Below, one piece after another: positions 16,414 through 23,687 of a DNA stretch of 64,000 bases. A program made the translations under genes and the position numbers. This DNA comes from Janthinobacterium sp. J1-1 (GTDB lineage: Bacteria; Pseudomonadota; Gammaproteobacteria; Burkholderiales; Burkholderiaceae_D). Every line of letters starts with the position of its first letter. Positions within the stretch are counted from its first letter, which is position 1. The DNA lies in assembly GCF_030944405.1 (NCBI RefSeq), contig NZ_CP132339.1:4216001-4280000 (forward strand), in the 5' to 3' direction. Under the pieces are notes generated by a model, which was given only the letters and a program-made list of their open reading frames with translations, ran no database searches and had not been told where the DNA came from.

Positions 16414-18315
16414 ATGAGCCTCAACCAAATGATCTCCTCCTGGCAAAAACTCTCGACCAAGATCGTCGGCGCCTTGCTGGGCATGCTGGCGCTGGCGTTG
16501 ACGGCCATCGCCTGTACCCTGTTCCTGTCGTGGCAGCTCGAAGGCAGTTCGGCCGCCATCAATGAAACGGGCCGGCTGCGCATGCAGACCTACCGTTTGA
16601 CCCTGCTGGTAGGCGGCGAGAGCCGCTCCGGCGTGCAGCCGCAAGTGCTGCTGGTCGACGACATGCTGGCCAAGATCGGCCGCGGCGATCCGCAGCGCCC
16701 CTTGTTCCTGCCGCCGTCCGCCGCCATCAAGACCGAATTCGAGCGCATCGTCCAGGCCTGGCAGCGCGGACTGCGCCCGGCCGCGCTGGCGGTAAGTTCC
16801 GCCGCCCAGGCGCGCCAGTTCGAGCAGGAAGCGCAGGGCTTCGCCGGCCAAGTCGACCAGTTGGTGCGCCTGATCGAGCGTGACAGCGAGCAGCGCACCT
16901 TCTGGCTGCGCGGCTCGCAGCTGATTTTGGTGGGCATGGCGATCATCGGCACGGTCAGCATGATCTATTTGATGTTCATGCTGATTATCGAACCGGTGAC
17001 GCGGCTGCGGCTGGGCATGCAGCGCATGAAGGAGCGCGACTTCAGCGTGCGCCTGGCGGTCGACAGCAATGACGAATTCGGCCAGCTGGCCAGCGGTTTC
17101 AACCAGATGGCCGACCGTTTGCAGGCCCTGTACGGCAACCTGGAAGAGGGCGTGCGCAGCAAGACCGCCACCCTGGAATACCGCAACCGCGAACTGGCCT
17201 TGCTGTACGAAAGCGCCGCCTTTTTGCAGCGTCCGCAGCCGCTCGAAGCGCTGTGCGGCGGCTTCATGGAGCGCATCGTGTCGTACTTCGAGGCGGACGG
17301 CTCCACCGTGCGCGTGCTGGACGCGGAACGGGGCAACCTGCACATGGTGGTGCATACGGGCTTGTCGGAGGAACTGGTGGCGTCCGAGCACTGCCTGAAA
17401 GTGGGCGACTGCCTGTGCGGCACGGCCGTGCGGGAAAACGTCGCCAGGATCCACGACATGCGCCGCATCGACCGCGCGCACGAACTGAAATGCCACCGCG
17501 AAGGTTTTGCCACCGTGTCCGTGTTCCAGATCCACGCGCATGAACAGCACATGGGCTTTTTCAACCTGCATTTCCGCCATGCGCGCGTGTTTTCCGAACG
17601 CGAGCTGGCGCTGCTCGAAACCCTGGGCCAGCTGCTGGGCATCGCGCTGGAAAACCTGCGCCTGGCCGCGCGCGAACGCGAGATGGCGGTGTCGGAAGAG
17701 CGCAACCTGGTGGCCCAGGGCCTGCACGACAGCATCGCGCAAAGCCTGAATTTTTTGAACCTGCAGGTGCAGATGCTGGACGACTCGGTGCGCAAGGCCC
17801 GCTACGACCAGGTGGAAGACATCGTGCCGGCGTTGCAGGCGGGCATCAAGGAAAGCTATGATGACGTGCGCGAGCTGCTGCTGAATTTCCGCAGCCGCCT
17901 GATGGAGGACGACCTGATCGGCTCCCTGCGCGCCGCGCTCGACAAATTCCGCCGCCAGACCGGCATCGCCGCCGAACTGCTGGCCGACGTCGATGGCGCG
18001 CCGTTCCCGCGCGAGCAGCAATTGCAGTTACTATTCATCGTGCAGGAAGCGCTGTCGAATATCCGCAAGCACGCCCAGGCCAGCCATGTCGAAGTGCGGC
18101 TGGCCGATGACCAGGATTTCACGCTGACCGTCAGCGACAATGGCGTCGGTTTCGACGCCGCCGCCGTGCTGGAAAAAGGCGAAAGCCATGTCGGCCTGCA
18201 CATCATGCGCGAACGGGCGGAGCGTATAGCCGCCACCTTTGACGTGCATGCCTCGCCGGGATGCGGCACCACCATCGAATTGCACCTGCCGCGCGAACAG
18301 CGCCGGGCCGCATGA
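16414..18315 (+). CDS. narX: Nitrate/nitrite sensor histidine kinase NarX
   Basis: 633 residues. Order: TM1 (about 17-38); periplasmic sensor with the P-box ETGRLRMQTYR (51-61), the nitrate-binding motif of NarX/NarQ; TM2 (about 168-190); HAMP; a GAF-like central module with Cys residues (CLKVGDCLCG); HisKA_3 dimerisation with the phospho-acceptor His438 in AQGLHDSIAQ; and a HATPase domain (IVQEALSNIRKHAQA, DNGVGFD). It phosphorylates NarL when nitrate is present. The gene follows moaA by 26 bases and precedes narL by 19, so the sensor pair is likely co-expressed with the enzyme it controls. Confidence 0.95.
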   Translation: MSLNQMISSWQKLSTKIVGALLGMLALALTAIACTLFLSWQLEGSSAAINETGRLRMQTYRLTLLVGGESRSGVQPQVLLVDDMLAKIGRGDPQRPLFLPPSAAIKTEFERIVQAWQRGLRPAALAVSSAAQARQFEQEAQGFAGQVDQLVRLIERDSEQRTFWLRGSQLILVGMAIIGTVSMIYLMFMLIIEPVTRLRLGMQRMKERDFSVRLAVDSNDEFGQLASGFNQMADRLQALYGNLEEGVRSKTATLEYRNRELALLYESAAFLQRPQPLEALCGGFMERIVSYFEADGSTVRVLDAERGNLHMVVHTGLSEELVASEHCLKVGDCLCGTAVRENVARIHDMRRIDRAHELKCHREGFATVSVFQIHAHEQHMGFFNLHFRHARVFSERELALLETLGQLLGIALENLRLAAREREMAVSEERNLVAQGLHDSIAQSLNFLNLQVQMLDDSVRKARYDQVEDIVPALQAGIKESYDDVRELLLNFRSRLMEDDLIGSLRAALDKFRRQTGIAAELLADVDGAPFPREQQLQLLFIVQEALSNIRKHAQASHVEVRLADDQDFTLTVSDNGVGFDAAAVLEKGESHVGLHIMRERAERIAATFDVHASPGCGTTIELHLPREQRRAA

Positions 18316-18334
18316 GCACATACAAAGGATCATC

Positions 18335-18997
18335 ATGGACATTCCCGACAAACCGATTACCGTCATGCTGGTCGACGACCATGCCCTGTTTCGCAGCGGC
18401 ATACGCTCGCTGCTGCAGCGCCACGACGAATTTTCCGTGGTGGGCGAGGCGGCCGACGGCGTCGAAGGCATCAAGCGCGCCATCCAGTTGCAACCCGACG
18501 TGGTGCTGCTGGACCTGAACATGGCCGGCATGTCGGGCGTGGAGGCGCTGCAGCTGATGCAGCACGACTGTCCCGACACCGCCATCGTCATGCTGACCGT
18601 CTCGGAAGACGCCGACGACCTGGCCACGGCGCTGCGCGCGGGCGCCTGCGGCTACCTGATCAAGAATATCGACGCCGACTACCTAGTGCGCGCGATCCGC
18701 CGCGCCGCCGCCGGCGAAGTGGTGATCGCCGAGGCGATGACGGGCAAGCTGGTGGCCCAGCTGCAGGCCGGCACGCGGCGCGAGGAACCGGCATCGGAAC
18801 TGGACAAGCTGACCCCGCGCGAAAAGGAAATCATCGACTGCCTGTCGCGTGGCGAAAGCAACAAGGGCATCGCCCGCACCCTGGACCTGGCGGAGAGCAC
18901 GGTCAAGATCCATGTGCAGAACGTGCTGAAAAAGCTGAACCTGAACAGCAGGGTGCAGGCGGCCGTGTATGCGGTCGAGCATCGACAGGGGAGGTGA
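18335..18997 (+). CDS. narL: Nitrate response regulator NarL
   Basis: 220 residues. Receiver domain with acidic pocket VDDH (Asp14/15), phospho-acceptor Asp60 in LLDLNMAG, and Lys in YLIKN. The C-terminal LuxR-type helix-turn-helix is LTPREKEIIDCLSRGES and STVKIHVQNVLKKL. It should activate narK and narG in response to NarX. A weak Shine-Dalgarno AAAGGA precedes the ATG at 18335. The gene ends the nar block; a GCCGGC hairpin lies just after the stop. Confidence 0.95.
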   Translation: MDIPDKPITVMLVDDHALFRSGIRSLLQRHDEFSVVGEAADGVEGIKRAIQLQPDVVLLDLNMAGMSGVEALQLMQHDCPDTAIVMLTVSEDADDLATALRAGACGYLIKNIDADYLVRAIRRAAAGEVVIAEAMTGKLVAQLQAGTRREEPASELDKLTPREKEIIDCLSRGESNKGIARTLDLAESTVKIHVQNVLKKLNLNSRVQAAVYAVEHRQGR

Positions 18998-19001
18998 GGC
19001 T

Positions 19002-19019
19002 GCCGGCTTCGACGCCGGC
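19002..19019 (+). terminator. Hairpin after narL
   Basis: GCCGGC-TTCGAC-GCCGGC, 4 bases after the narL stop. There is no T-run after it, so it is a weak or Rho-assisted candidate for the end of the nar operon. Confidence 0.35.
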
Positions 19020-19037
19020 GCAAAATGCTTGACGACG

Positions 19038-19078
19038 TGTGACAGATGTCGCATGATTGTGGTGTGACGCATGTCACA
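19038..19078. promoter_or_regulatory. Tandem CRP-like sites upstream of the esterase gene
   Basis: Site 1 (19038-19053) TGTGA-CAGATG-TCGCA and site 2 (19063-19078) TGTGA-CGCATG-TCACA. Site 2 is a perfect match to the CRP consensus TGTGA-N6-TCACA and site 1 has one mismatch. Their centres are 25 bases apart and site 2 is centred 52 bases before the ATG at 19123. A CRP/Vfr-type regulator, or another Crp-Fnr member, probably binds here. Confidence 0.65.
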
Positions 19079-19122
19079 TGCCGTCATGTCTGCCGTTGTC
19101 ATTCAGTCGAGGAAACAAGTCT

Positions 19123-20022
19123 ATGTTGAAGCCCATTATTCTGTTCATGGCACTGTGCGCTACGGTCAGCGCCCCGCTGGCCGCTTCCGGCACGCCACCA
19201 TATGTTCTCGACCAAACCGAGGTGCGCGATATCCATGCCACGGCATTGAACCGTGATTACCAGGTCTACGTGGCATTGCCCGACTCCTACCGCGACAGCA
19301 AGAAGCGCTATCCGGTCTTGTTTGTCGTCGACGCCAATTATGCGTTTCCCGTGGTGCGCAATATCGCCCAGCGCCTGGCCAGGCATGCCGGGATGGAAGA
19401 AGTGGTGGTGGTCGGCCTGTCGTATGCGAAGGGCGATGACGGCGTATTCAGCCGCCGCCGCGATTACACGCCGACGGTGCCGCGCAACCATACCTATCGC
19501 TCGGACATGCCGGGACGCAAGGCGTTGTTTGGCGAAGCGGCGGCGTACGGGCAGTTCCTGTCCGCTGAAGTGTTGCCCATGATTGCCGCCACCTACCGCG
19601 TCAATATGGAGCGCAAGGTGTTTATCGGCCATTCCTACGGCAGCCTGCTGGGCTTGCAAATGCTGTTGACCGAGCCGCGCACCTTCAATCATTACATACT
19701 CGGCAGCCCGTCGCTGTGGTACGACGCCGGCATCATGTTCGACCGGGAGCGCGCCTATGCCAGGGCGCACAAGGATTTGCCGGCCTCGGTATTTTTCGGC
19801 ATCGGCGGCATGGAACGGCTGGCGCCGGGGAAAAAGCGTTCGCGTTCCGAAGAGGATGCCGACATGGTGGAGGATCTGCGCGAATTCGACGCCAAATTGA
19901 AATCGCACAAATTCGCCAGTCTCAAGACCCGCCTGAGCGTGTTTGATGACGAGGATCACGCCAGCGTGTTTCCTCTGGTATTGACGCATGGATTGCGGGC
20001 ATATCTGAGTTCGTCGAAGTGA
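19123..20022 (+). CDS. Secreted alpha/beta-hydrolase esterase (esterase D/IroE-like)
   Basis: 299 residues. A signal peptide (LILFMALCATVSAPLAA-like, about 1-21) suggests export to the periplasm. The fold is esterase D/IroE/BesA type: YQVYVALPDSY early beta-strand, YPVLFVVDANYAFP, the nucleophile elbow GHSYG with Ser171, LGSPSLWYD, and DDEDHAS containing the likely catalytic His. Relatives hydrolyse ferric-enterobactin-type siderophores or other esters; substrate here is unknown. The ATG at 19123 follows AGGAAA; an earlier start would fall inside the CRP-like site. Confidence 0.85.
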   Translation: MLKPIILFMALCATVSAPLAASGTPPYVLDQTEVRDIHATALNRDYQVYVALPDSYRDSKKRYPVLFVVDANYAFPVVRNIAQRLARHAGMEEVVVVGLSYAKGDDGVFSRRRDYTPTVPRNHTYRSDMPGRKALFGEAAAYGQFLSAEVLPMIAATYRVNMERKVFIGHSYGSLLGLQMLLTEPRTFNHYILGSPSLWYDAGIMFDRERAYARAHKDLPASVFFGIGGMERLAPGKKRSRSEEDADMVEDLREFDAKLKSHKFASLKTRLSVFDDEDHASVFPLVLTHGLRAYLSSSK

Positions 20023-20081
20023 GTGGTGCCGGGTTGGCAGATGGGTAATCTTCTGATACTGTCATTTATGAGGCAGAAAAA

Positions 20082-20339
20082 ATGACATATGATTTCAAAA
20101 ATATTTTATATATTCTTGTGATTGCCACGCTTTGCAGTTCGGCGGCTATGTCGTTTTATTTCCTTACCTTCCTGATGAATACCCGCTTGCTATTTGGCGT
20201 TTTGCTCATCAGTTTCGCCTTTGCTGGTGGCGGTGTGTGGCATTATCTGCCGTGGTCCAGAGGCCCGGTTGCCCATGCTTTTTCACTGGGAGTTGGTCTT
20301 GGCCTGTTTGCCGCATTGATTGTTTTCTTCATCCCATGA
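20082..20339 (+). CDS. Small membrane protein of unknown function
   Basis: 85 residues with three hydrophobic helices (ILYILVIATLCSSAAMSF, LLFGVLLISFAFAGGGVW, AFSLGVGLGLFAALIVFF). No family recognised. The start follows GAGGCAG. The gene is visibly more AT-rich than its surroundings. The stop overlaps the next start as ATGA (20336-20339), so it is coupled to the SUKH-like gene. Confidence 0.6.
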   Translation: MTYDFKNILYILVIATLCSSAAMSFYFLTFLMNTRLLFGVLLISFAFAGGGVWHYLPWSRGPVAHAFSLGVGLGLFAALIVFFIP

Positions 20340-20899
20340 CGATACTCGCCGATATAAAAAAATCCCAGTCCGCCATGCACGATCTGGCCTTGCACTTCGA
20401 CTTCGATCTGGGCCGCGCTGCCCGCGACTACGCCTGGATCAAACTGGCGCCGCAACAGGCGTTTTCAGCGGTTGCCGGTGACAGCAGCGGTGGCGTTTTT
20501 CTCGCTTATGGCGACGGCGAGATCGAACGTCGCCCCGTTCTGTATGTCAGCTCCGAAGGCCAGGCCGGCCGCATTGCGTCCAATCTTGCCGAGCTGCTTG
20601 CCGTGATGATGGCGATCCCTGGCTGGCATGATCTGCTCAAATTTTCAGGCGGCGGCAATCTGGAAGAGATGCGCAGGACCGCCGGGTTGCTTGAGCGGGA
20701 CGGCCCCGATAACGAGGAAGTTCCGGCCGCCACGCAGCGGATCGTGGCGGCTTTTTCCCTTCCGGCCATTGCCGACCCGGTCAGGCTGCTCCATGATTGC
20801 GTGCACGCCAGCGATTGCAACGTCGTTGCCGATGATGGCTGGCCTTATGAATCGCTGTTTGGACATTTCAAATCAAGCGACAATCCTTTTTGGAAATGA
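20336..20899 (+). CDS. SMI1/KNR4 (SUKH)-like protein
   Basis: 187 residues from the ATG in the ATGA overlap. The central block (about 42-105) SSGGVFLAYGDGE, PVLYVSSEGQAGRIASNL, ELLAVMM and PGWHDLLKFSGGG resembles SUKH-superfamily proteins with the recurring PxWxDLLKFSGGG-type end. Many SUKH proteins are immunity proteins against polymorphic toxins; no toxin gene is visible next to it. The family assignment is by pattern and moderate. Cytoplasmic, no signal peptide. Confidence 0.6.
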   Translation: MTILADIKKSQSAMHDLALHFDFDLGRAARDYAWIKLAPQQAFSAVAGDSSGGVFLAYGDGEIERRPVLYVSSEGQAGRIASNLAELLAVMMAIPGWHDLLKFSGGGNLEEMRRTAGLLERDGPDNEEVPAATQRIVAAFSLPAIADPVRLLHDCVHASDCNVVADDGWPYESLFGHFKSSDNPFWK

Positions 20900-20951
20900 A
20901 GGCCATGAAAATGGTTGTCAGGTATTTTTTTGCCAGTGATTATTTAAAAGT

Positions 20952-20974
20952 GCCGCATGCCGCATGCCGCATGC
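20952..20974. repeat. Three tandem copies of a 7-base unit
   Basis: GCCGCAT repeated three times (20952-20972) plus GC, in the gap before the next gene. Too short to have an evident role; could vary by slippage. Confidence 0.6.
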
Positions 20975-21031
20975 TTCTGCTACCAGTCCGATATGATTGA
21001 AAAATCAGCTTTCGCAAACCAGGAGACGGAA

Positions 21032-21451
21032 ATGCTTGTAGGGTCAGCCAAATATGCAATGCCATGGCGTTCAATATTGATCGCTCCCTTGGCCAGCATC
21101 CCCGTCATGACCATCGCCGGAATGGGCAGCTCGGACGCCGGCATGCTGAGTGACCTAGGCATAGGCTTGTTATTCGGCGTTATCCTGGGCGTACCAATGT
21201 CATTTTTCGGTATTGTCATGATCGGCTTGCCGCTATATTTTTTGCTGCAAAGATTTGAATCGCTTCGATGGTGGATAGTTTGCATGGCCGGAGCACTGGT
21301 TCCGTTCCTGCTCTTTTTTAATGACGCAGCGATAAGAACGACACTGGCGGCAGTTGTGACGGGTTTGTGCGTTGGCGCACTCGCCTATGCATTGCGTCCG
21401 CGAGAAATAATGAAACCGATATTTGAAAAAGACAGAAAGGATGCATCATGA
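21032..21451 (+). CDS. Small integral membrane protein of unknown function
   Basis: 139 residues with about four helices (WRSILIAPLASIPVMTIAG, LGIGLLFGVILGVPMSFFGIVMIGLP, WWIVCMAGALVPFLLFF, LAAVVTGLCVGALAYAL) and a basic C-terminal tail. No family recognised. The ATG at 21032 is preferred because AGGAG lies 6 bases before it; an upstream ATG (20993) has no ribosome site. The stop overlaps the next gene as ATGA. Confidence 0.65.
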   Translation: MLVGSAKYAMPWRSILIAPLASIPVMTIAGMGSSDAGMLSDLGIGLLFGVILGVPMSFFGIVMIGLPLYFLLQRFESLRWWIVCMAGALVPFLLFFNDAAIRTTLAAVVTGLCVGALAYALRPREIMKPIFEKDRKDAS

Positions 21452-21774
21452 GCGTTTCACCAGCATTTGCATGCTTTATGCAAGAAGCGCCGGCGCATGC
21501 CGCGGCGTGGATGCAAGTGGCCCAATCACTCGATGTCGCCAGCGCCCTCGATAAAAAGACCGAAGAGCTGGCCTATATCGCCGTGCTGGCCGCCACCGGC
21601 AATACCTCCGGTATTCCATTTCATGTGCTGTCAGCCAAATCGCATGGCGCATCGCGGCAGGAGGTATTGAGCGCCGTCCTGATTGGCTTGCCTGCCGCCG
21701 GGGCGGTGGTGATAGGCGCCGTCCCCGTTGCCGTCGATGCCTACGATCGGCAAGGCCAGCAAGGCGTGCCATAA
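21448..21774 (+). CDS. Carboxymuconolactone decarboxylase (CMD/AhpD)-family protein
   Basis: 108 residues. The CMD helical domain is seen in KKTEELAYIAVLAATGN, IPFHVLSAKSHGASRQEVLSAVLIGLPAAG. AhpD-type members use a CxxC pair before the conserved His; here the corresponding place reads TSGIPFH with no cysteine, so alkyl-hydroperoxide reductase activity is unlikely. The subgroup is common and of unknown activity. Coupled by ATGA to the upstream membrane protein. Confidence 0.8.
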   Translation: MSVSPAFACFMQEAPAHAAAWMQVAQSLDVASALDKKTEELAYIAVLAATGNTSGIPFHVLSAKSHGASRQEVLSAVLIGLPAAGAVVIGAVPVAVDAYDRQGQQGVP

Positions 21775-21819
21775 GCAGCATCGCATGCCGAATTGAAGGG
21801 GCGTTGACGCAAAGAAGCG

Positions 21820-22275
21820 CTACACCAGCCGTTTTTGCATGAACACGCTGAGCGGATCGTCGCGATAATCGCCAAACGGCCCGCAGCGCTCAAACCCCTG
21901 GCGCTCATACAAGGCAATCGCCTCGGGCTGCAACGGTCCCGTCTCCAGCGTCATCAACGGGCAGGCCGCCTTGCGCGCCGCCTGTTCCAGCAGCGCCATC
22001 AGTTTCTTTGCGGCGCCCAGTCCGCGCACTGCCGGTTTCACATACATGCGCTTGATTTCACCATATTCGGGATTCAATACCACGGCCGCGCAGCCGACGA
22101 TGGCCTGGTCCGCATCGCGCGCCACGGCGAATTTCACATGCGGCTGCAATAGTGCCTGCAAGTCCAGCGCATACACGGATTCGGGCGGATACAGGGTCAA
22201 CTGGTAGGCGTCCAGGTCGGCGATCAGGGCGATGATCTCGGGCTGGTTTGGCGATTCGAAGGCGATCTGCGGCAT
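21820..22275 (-). CDS. GNAT-family N-acetyltransferase
   Basis: 151 residues from MPQIAFESPN. The GNAT core is clear: GCAAVVLNPEYGEIKRMYVKPAVRGLGAAKKLM, the acetyl-CoA-binding motif A with RGLGAAKKL (the usual Q/RxxGxG/A), then MTLETGPLQPEAIALYERQGF in motif B. Acceptor unknown. The longer upstream frame (to 22404) crosses the divergent promoter and is not used. Divergent from nnrS. Confidence 0.88.
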   Translation of the reverse strand: MPQIAFESPNQPEIIALIADLDAYQLTLYPPESVYALDLQALLQPHVKFAVARDADQAIVGCAAVVLNPEYGEIKRMYVKPAVRGLGAAKKLMALLEQAARKAACPLMTLETGPLQPEAIALYERQGFERCGPFGDYRDDPLSVFMQKRLV

Positions 22276-22348
22276 GGTGGTGGCAATGGTGGTGGATGAA
22301 AGATTATAGCCATAGTCATTTTTGCTGATGGCGGAGATTGCCGGTTTA

Positions 22349-22371
22349 AAGTAGCATATTGAATATATCTT
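22349..22371. promoter_or_regulatory. NsrR-like operator in front of nnrS
   Basis: Two 11-base arms separated by one base: AAGTAGCATAT-T-GAATATATCTT. Each arm matches the E. coli NsrR half-site AAGATGCATTT at 8 of 11 positions. It ends 16 bases before the nnrS start, in an AT-rich stretch that also serves the divergent acetyltransferase. NsrR is a nitric-oxide-sensing repressor and nnrS is a known target in other species; the site itself is inferred. Confidence 0.45.
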
Positions 22372-22387
22372 TAAGAGCGAGTCCATC

Positions 22388-23599
22388 ATGGCCCTCAATA
22401 CCATCAGCGAACCATCCCGTCCCTTGCCCGCCCGAAGCGCCTTGCCCTGGCAGCCGGGCCACCCCGTCTGGCAACTCGGTTTTCGCCCGTTTTACCTGCT
22501 GGCCGCACTGTTTGCGGCCGTCAGCATTCCGCTGTGGCTGGCCAGTTACCTGGGCGTGACCACCGCGACGCTGCAGGTCAGCATGGGCTGGCATATGCAT
22601 GAGATGGTGTTCGGCTTTGCGGTGGCGGTGGTGGTGGGGTTTTTGTTCACGGCCGGGCGCAACTGGACCGGGCTGCCGACACCGCACGGCTGGCACCTGA
22701 TGGCGCTGGCGGCGGTCTGGCTGGCGGGCAGGGTGGCGATGCTGGTGGCGCCGGCGGCGGTGGCGGCCACCATCGACATGCTGTTCCTGCCCTTGTCGGC
22801 CTGGCCCTTGTTCCAGGTGCTGCATCGCTCGGGCAATCACCGCAACCTGTTCCTGGTCGGCCTGCTGGCGCTGCTGACGCTCGCCAACGGCCTGTATCAC
22901 GCGGCAGCGATGGGCCTGCTGGCGCTGTCGTATTTTATTCCCGTGCAGGCGGCGATTTTTATTATCGTGCTGATCGAATCGGTGATCGGTGCGCGCGTGA
23001 TCCCCATGTTTACCCGCAATGGCGCGCCTGGCAGCACGCCGGTGGCCAGCCCAAGGCGGGCCTTGGTCGCCGTGGGCTTGATGGCGCTGGCCGGCGTCAG
23101 CTGGCTGGCCGGTGCGCCGGGTCTGTTGACGGCGCCGTTGTGCCTGGCGGCCGGCGCCATGTCGCTGGCCAATCTGCTGGCCTGGCAGCCGCAGCGCACC
23201 CTGCGCGTGCCGCTGCTGTGGATACTGCATCTGTCGTATGCCTGGATAGGCATCGGCTTTGCGCTGCTGGCGGCGGCCAGCCTGCACTGGCTGCCGGCCA
23301 GCGCGGCCTTCCATGCGCTGGCGGTGGGCTCGATGGCCGGGCTGATCATCGGCATGATGACGCGCACCACCCTGGGCCACACGGGCCGGCCGCTGAAGGC
23401 GGGCGCCAGGGAGGCGGCCATGTACTGGCTGGTGCAGCTGGGCGCCGTGGCGCGTTTGCTGGCGGCCGTGGGGCCGGCCTCGCTGGCCATGCCGGCGCTG
23501 CTGGCGGCGGGTGTGTGCTGGTCAGTGGCTTTCATCTTGTATGCCGTGACCTATGCGCCCTACCTGTGGCGGCCACGGGTCGATGGCCGCGAAGGATAG
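22388..23599 (+). CDS. nnrS: NnrS-family membrane protein (nitric oxide stress)
   Basis: 403 residues, about 12 transmembrane helices. Diagnostic NnrS segments are WQLGFRPFYLLAALFA at the start, GWHMHEMVFGF, FLFTAGRNWTG, and ALAVGSMAGLIIGMMTRTTLGHTGRPL. Family knowledge: a haem- and copper-containing inner-membrane protein that eases nitrosative stress, often near nitrate/nitrite respiration genes. Its place 4 kb from the nar block fits this. Start ATG 22388; no strong Shine-Dalgarno (GAGCGAG upstream). Confidence 0.92.
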   Translation: MALNTISEPSRPLPARSALPWQPGHPVWQLGFRPFYLLAALFAAVSIPLWLASYLGVTTATLQVSMGWHMHEMVFGFAVAVVVGFLFTAGRNWTGLPTPHGWHLMALAAVWLAGRVAMLVAPAAVAATIDMLFLPLSAWPLFQVLHRSGNHRNLFLVGLLALLTLANGLYHAAAMGLLALSYFIPVQAAIFIIVLIESVIGARVIPMFTRNGAPGSTPVASPRRALVAVGLMALAGVSWLAGAPGLLTAPLCLAAGAMSLANLLAWQPQRTLRVPLLWILHLSYAWIGIGFALLAAASLHWLPASAAFHALAVGSMAGLIIGMMTRTTLGHTGRPLKAGAREAAMYWLVQLGAVARLLAAVGPASLAMPALLAAGVCWSVAFILYAVTYAPYLWRPRVDGREG

Positions 23600-23687
23600 G
23601 GCGCGCACACGAGCAGGCAGACTTCTGACGACCAAATCATTATCGGGATAGTATGGATATTCCTCTCCATTCTTGACCAGGATCATC

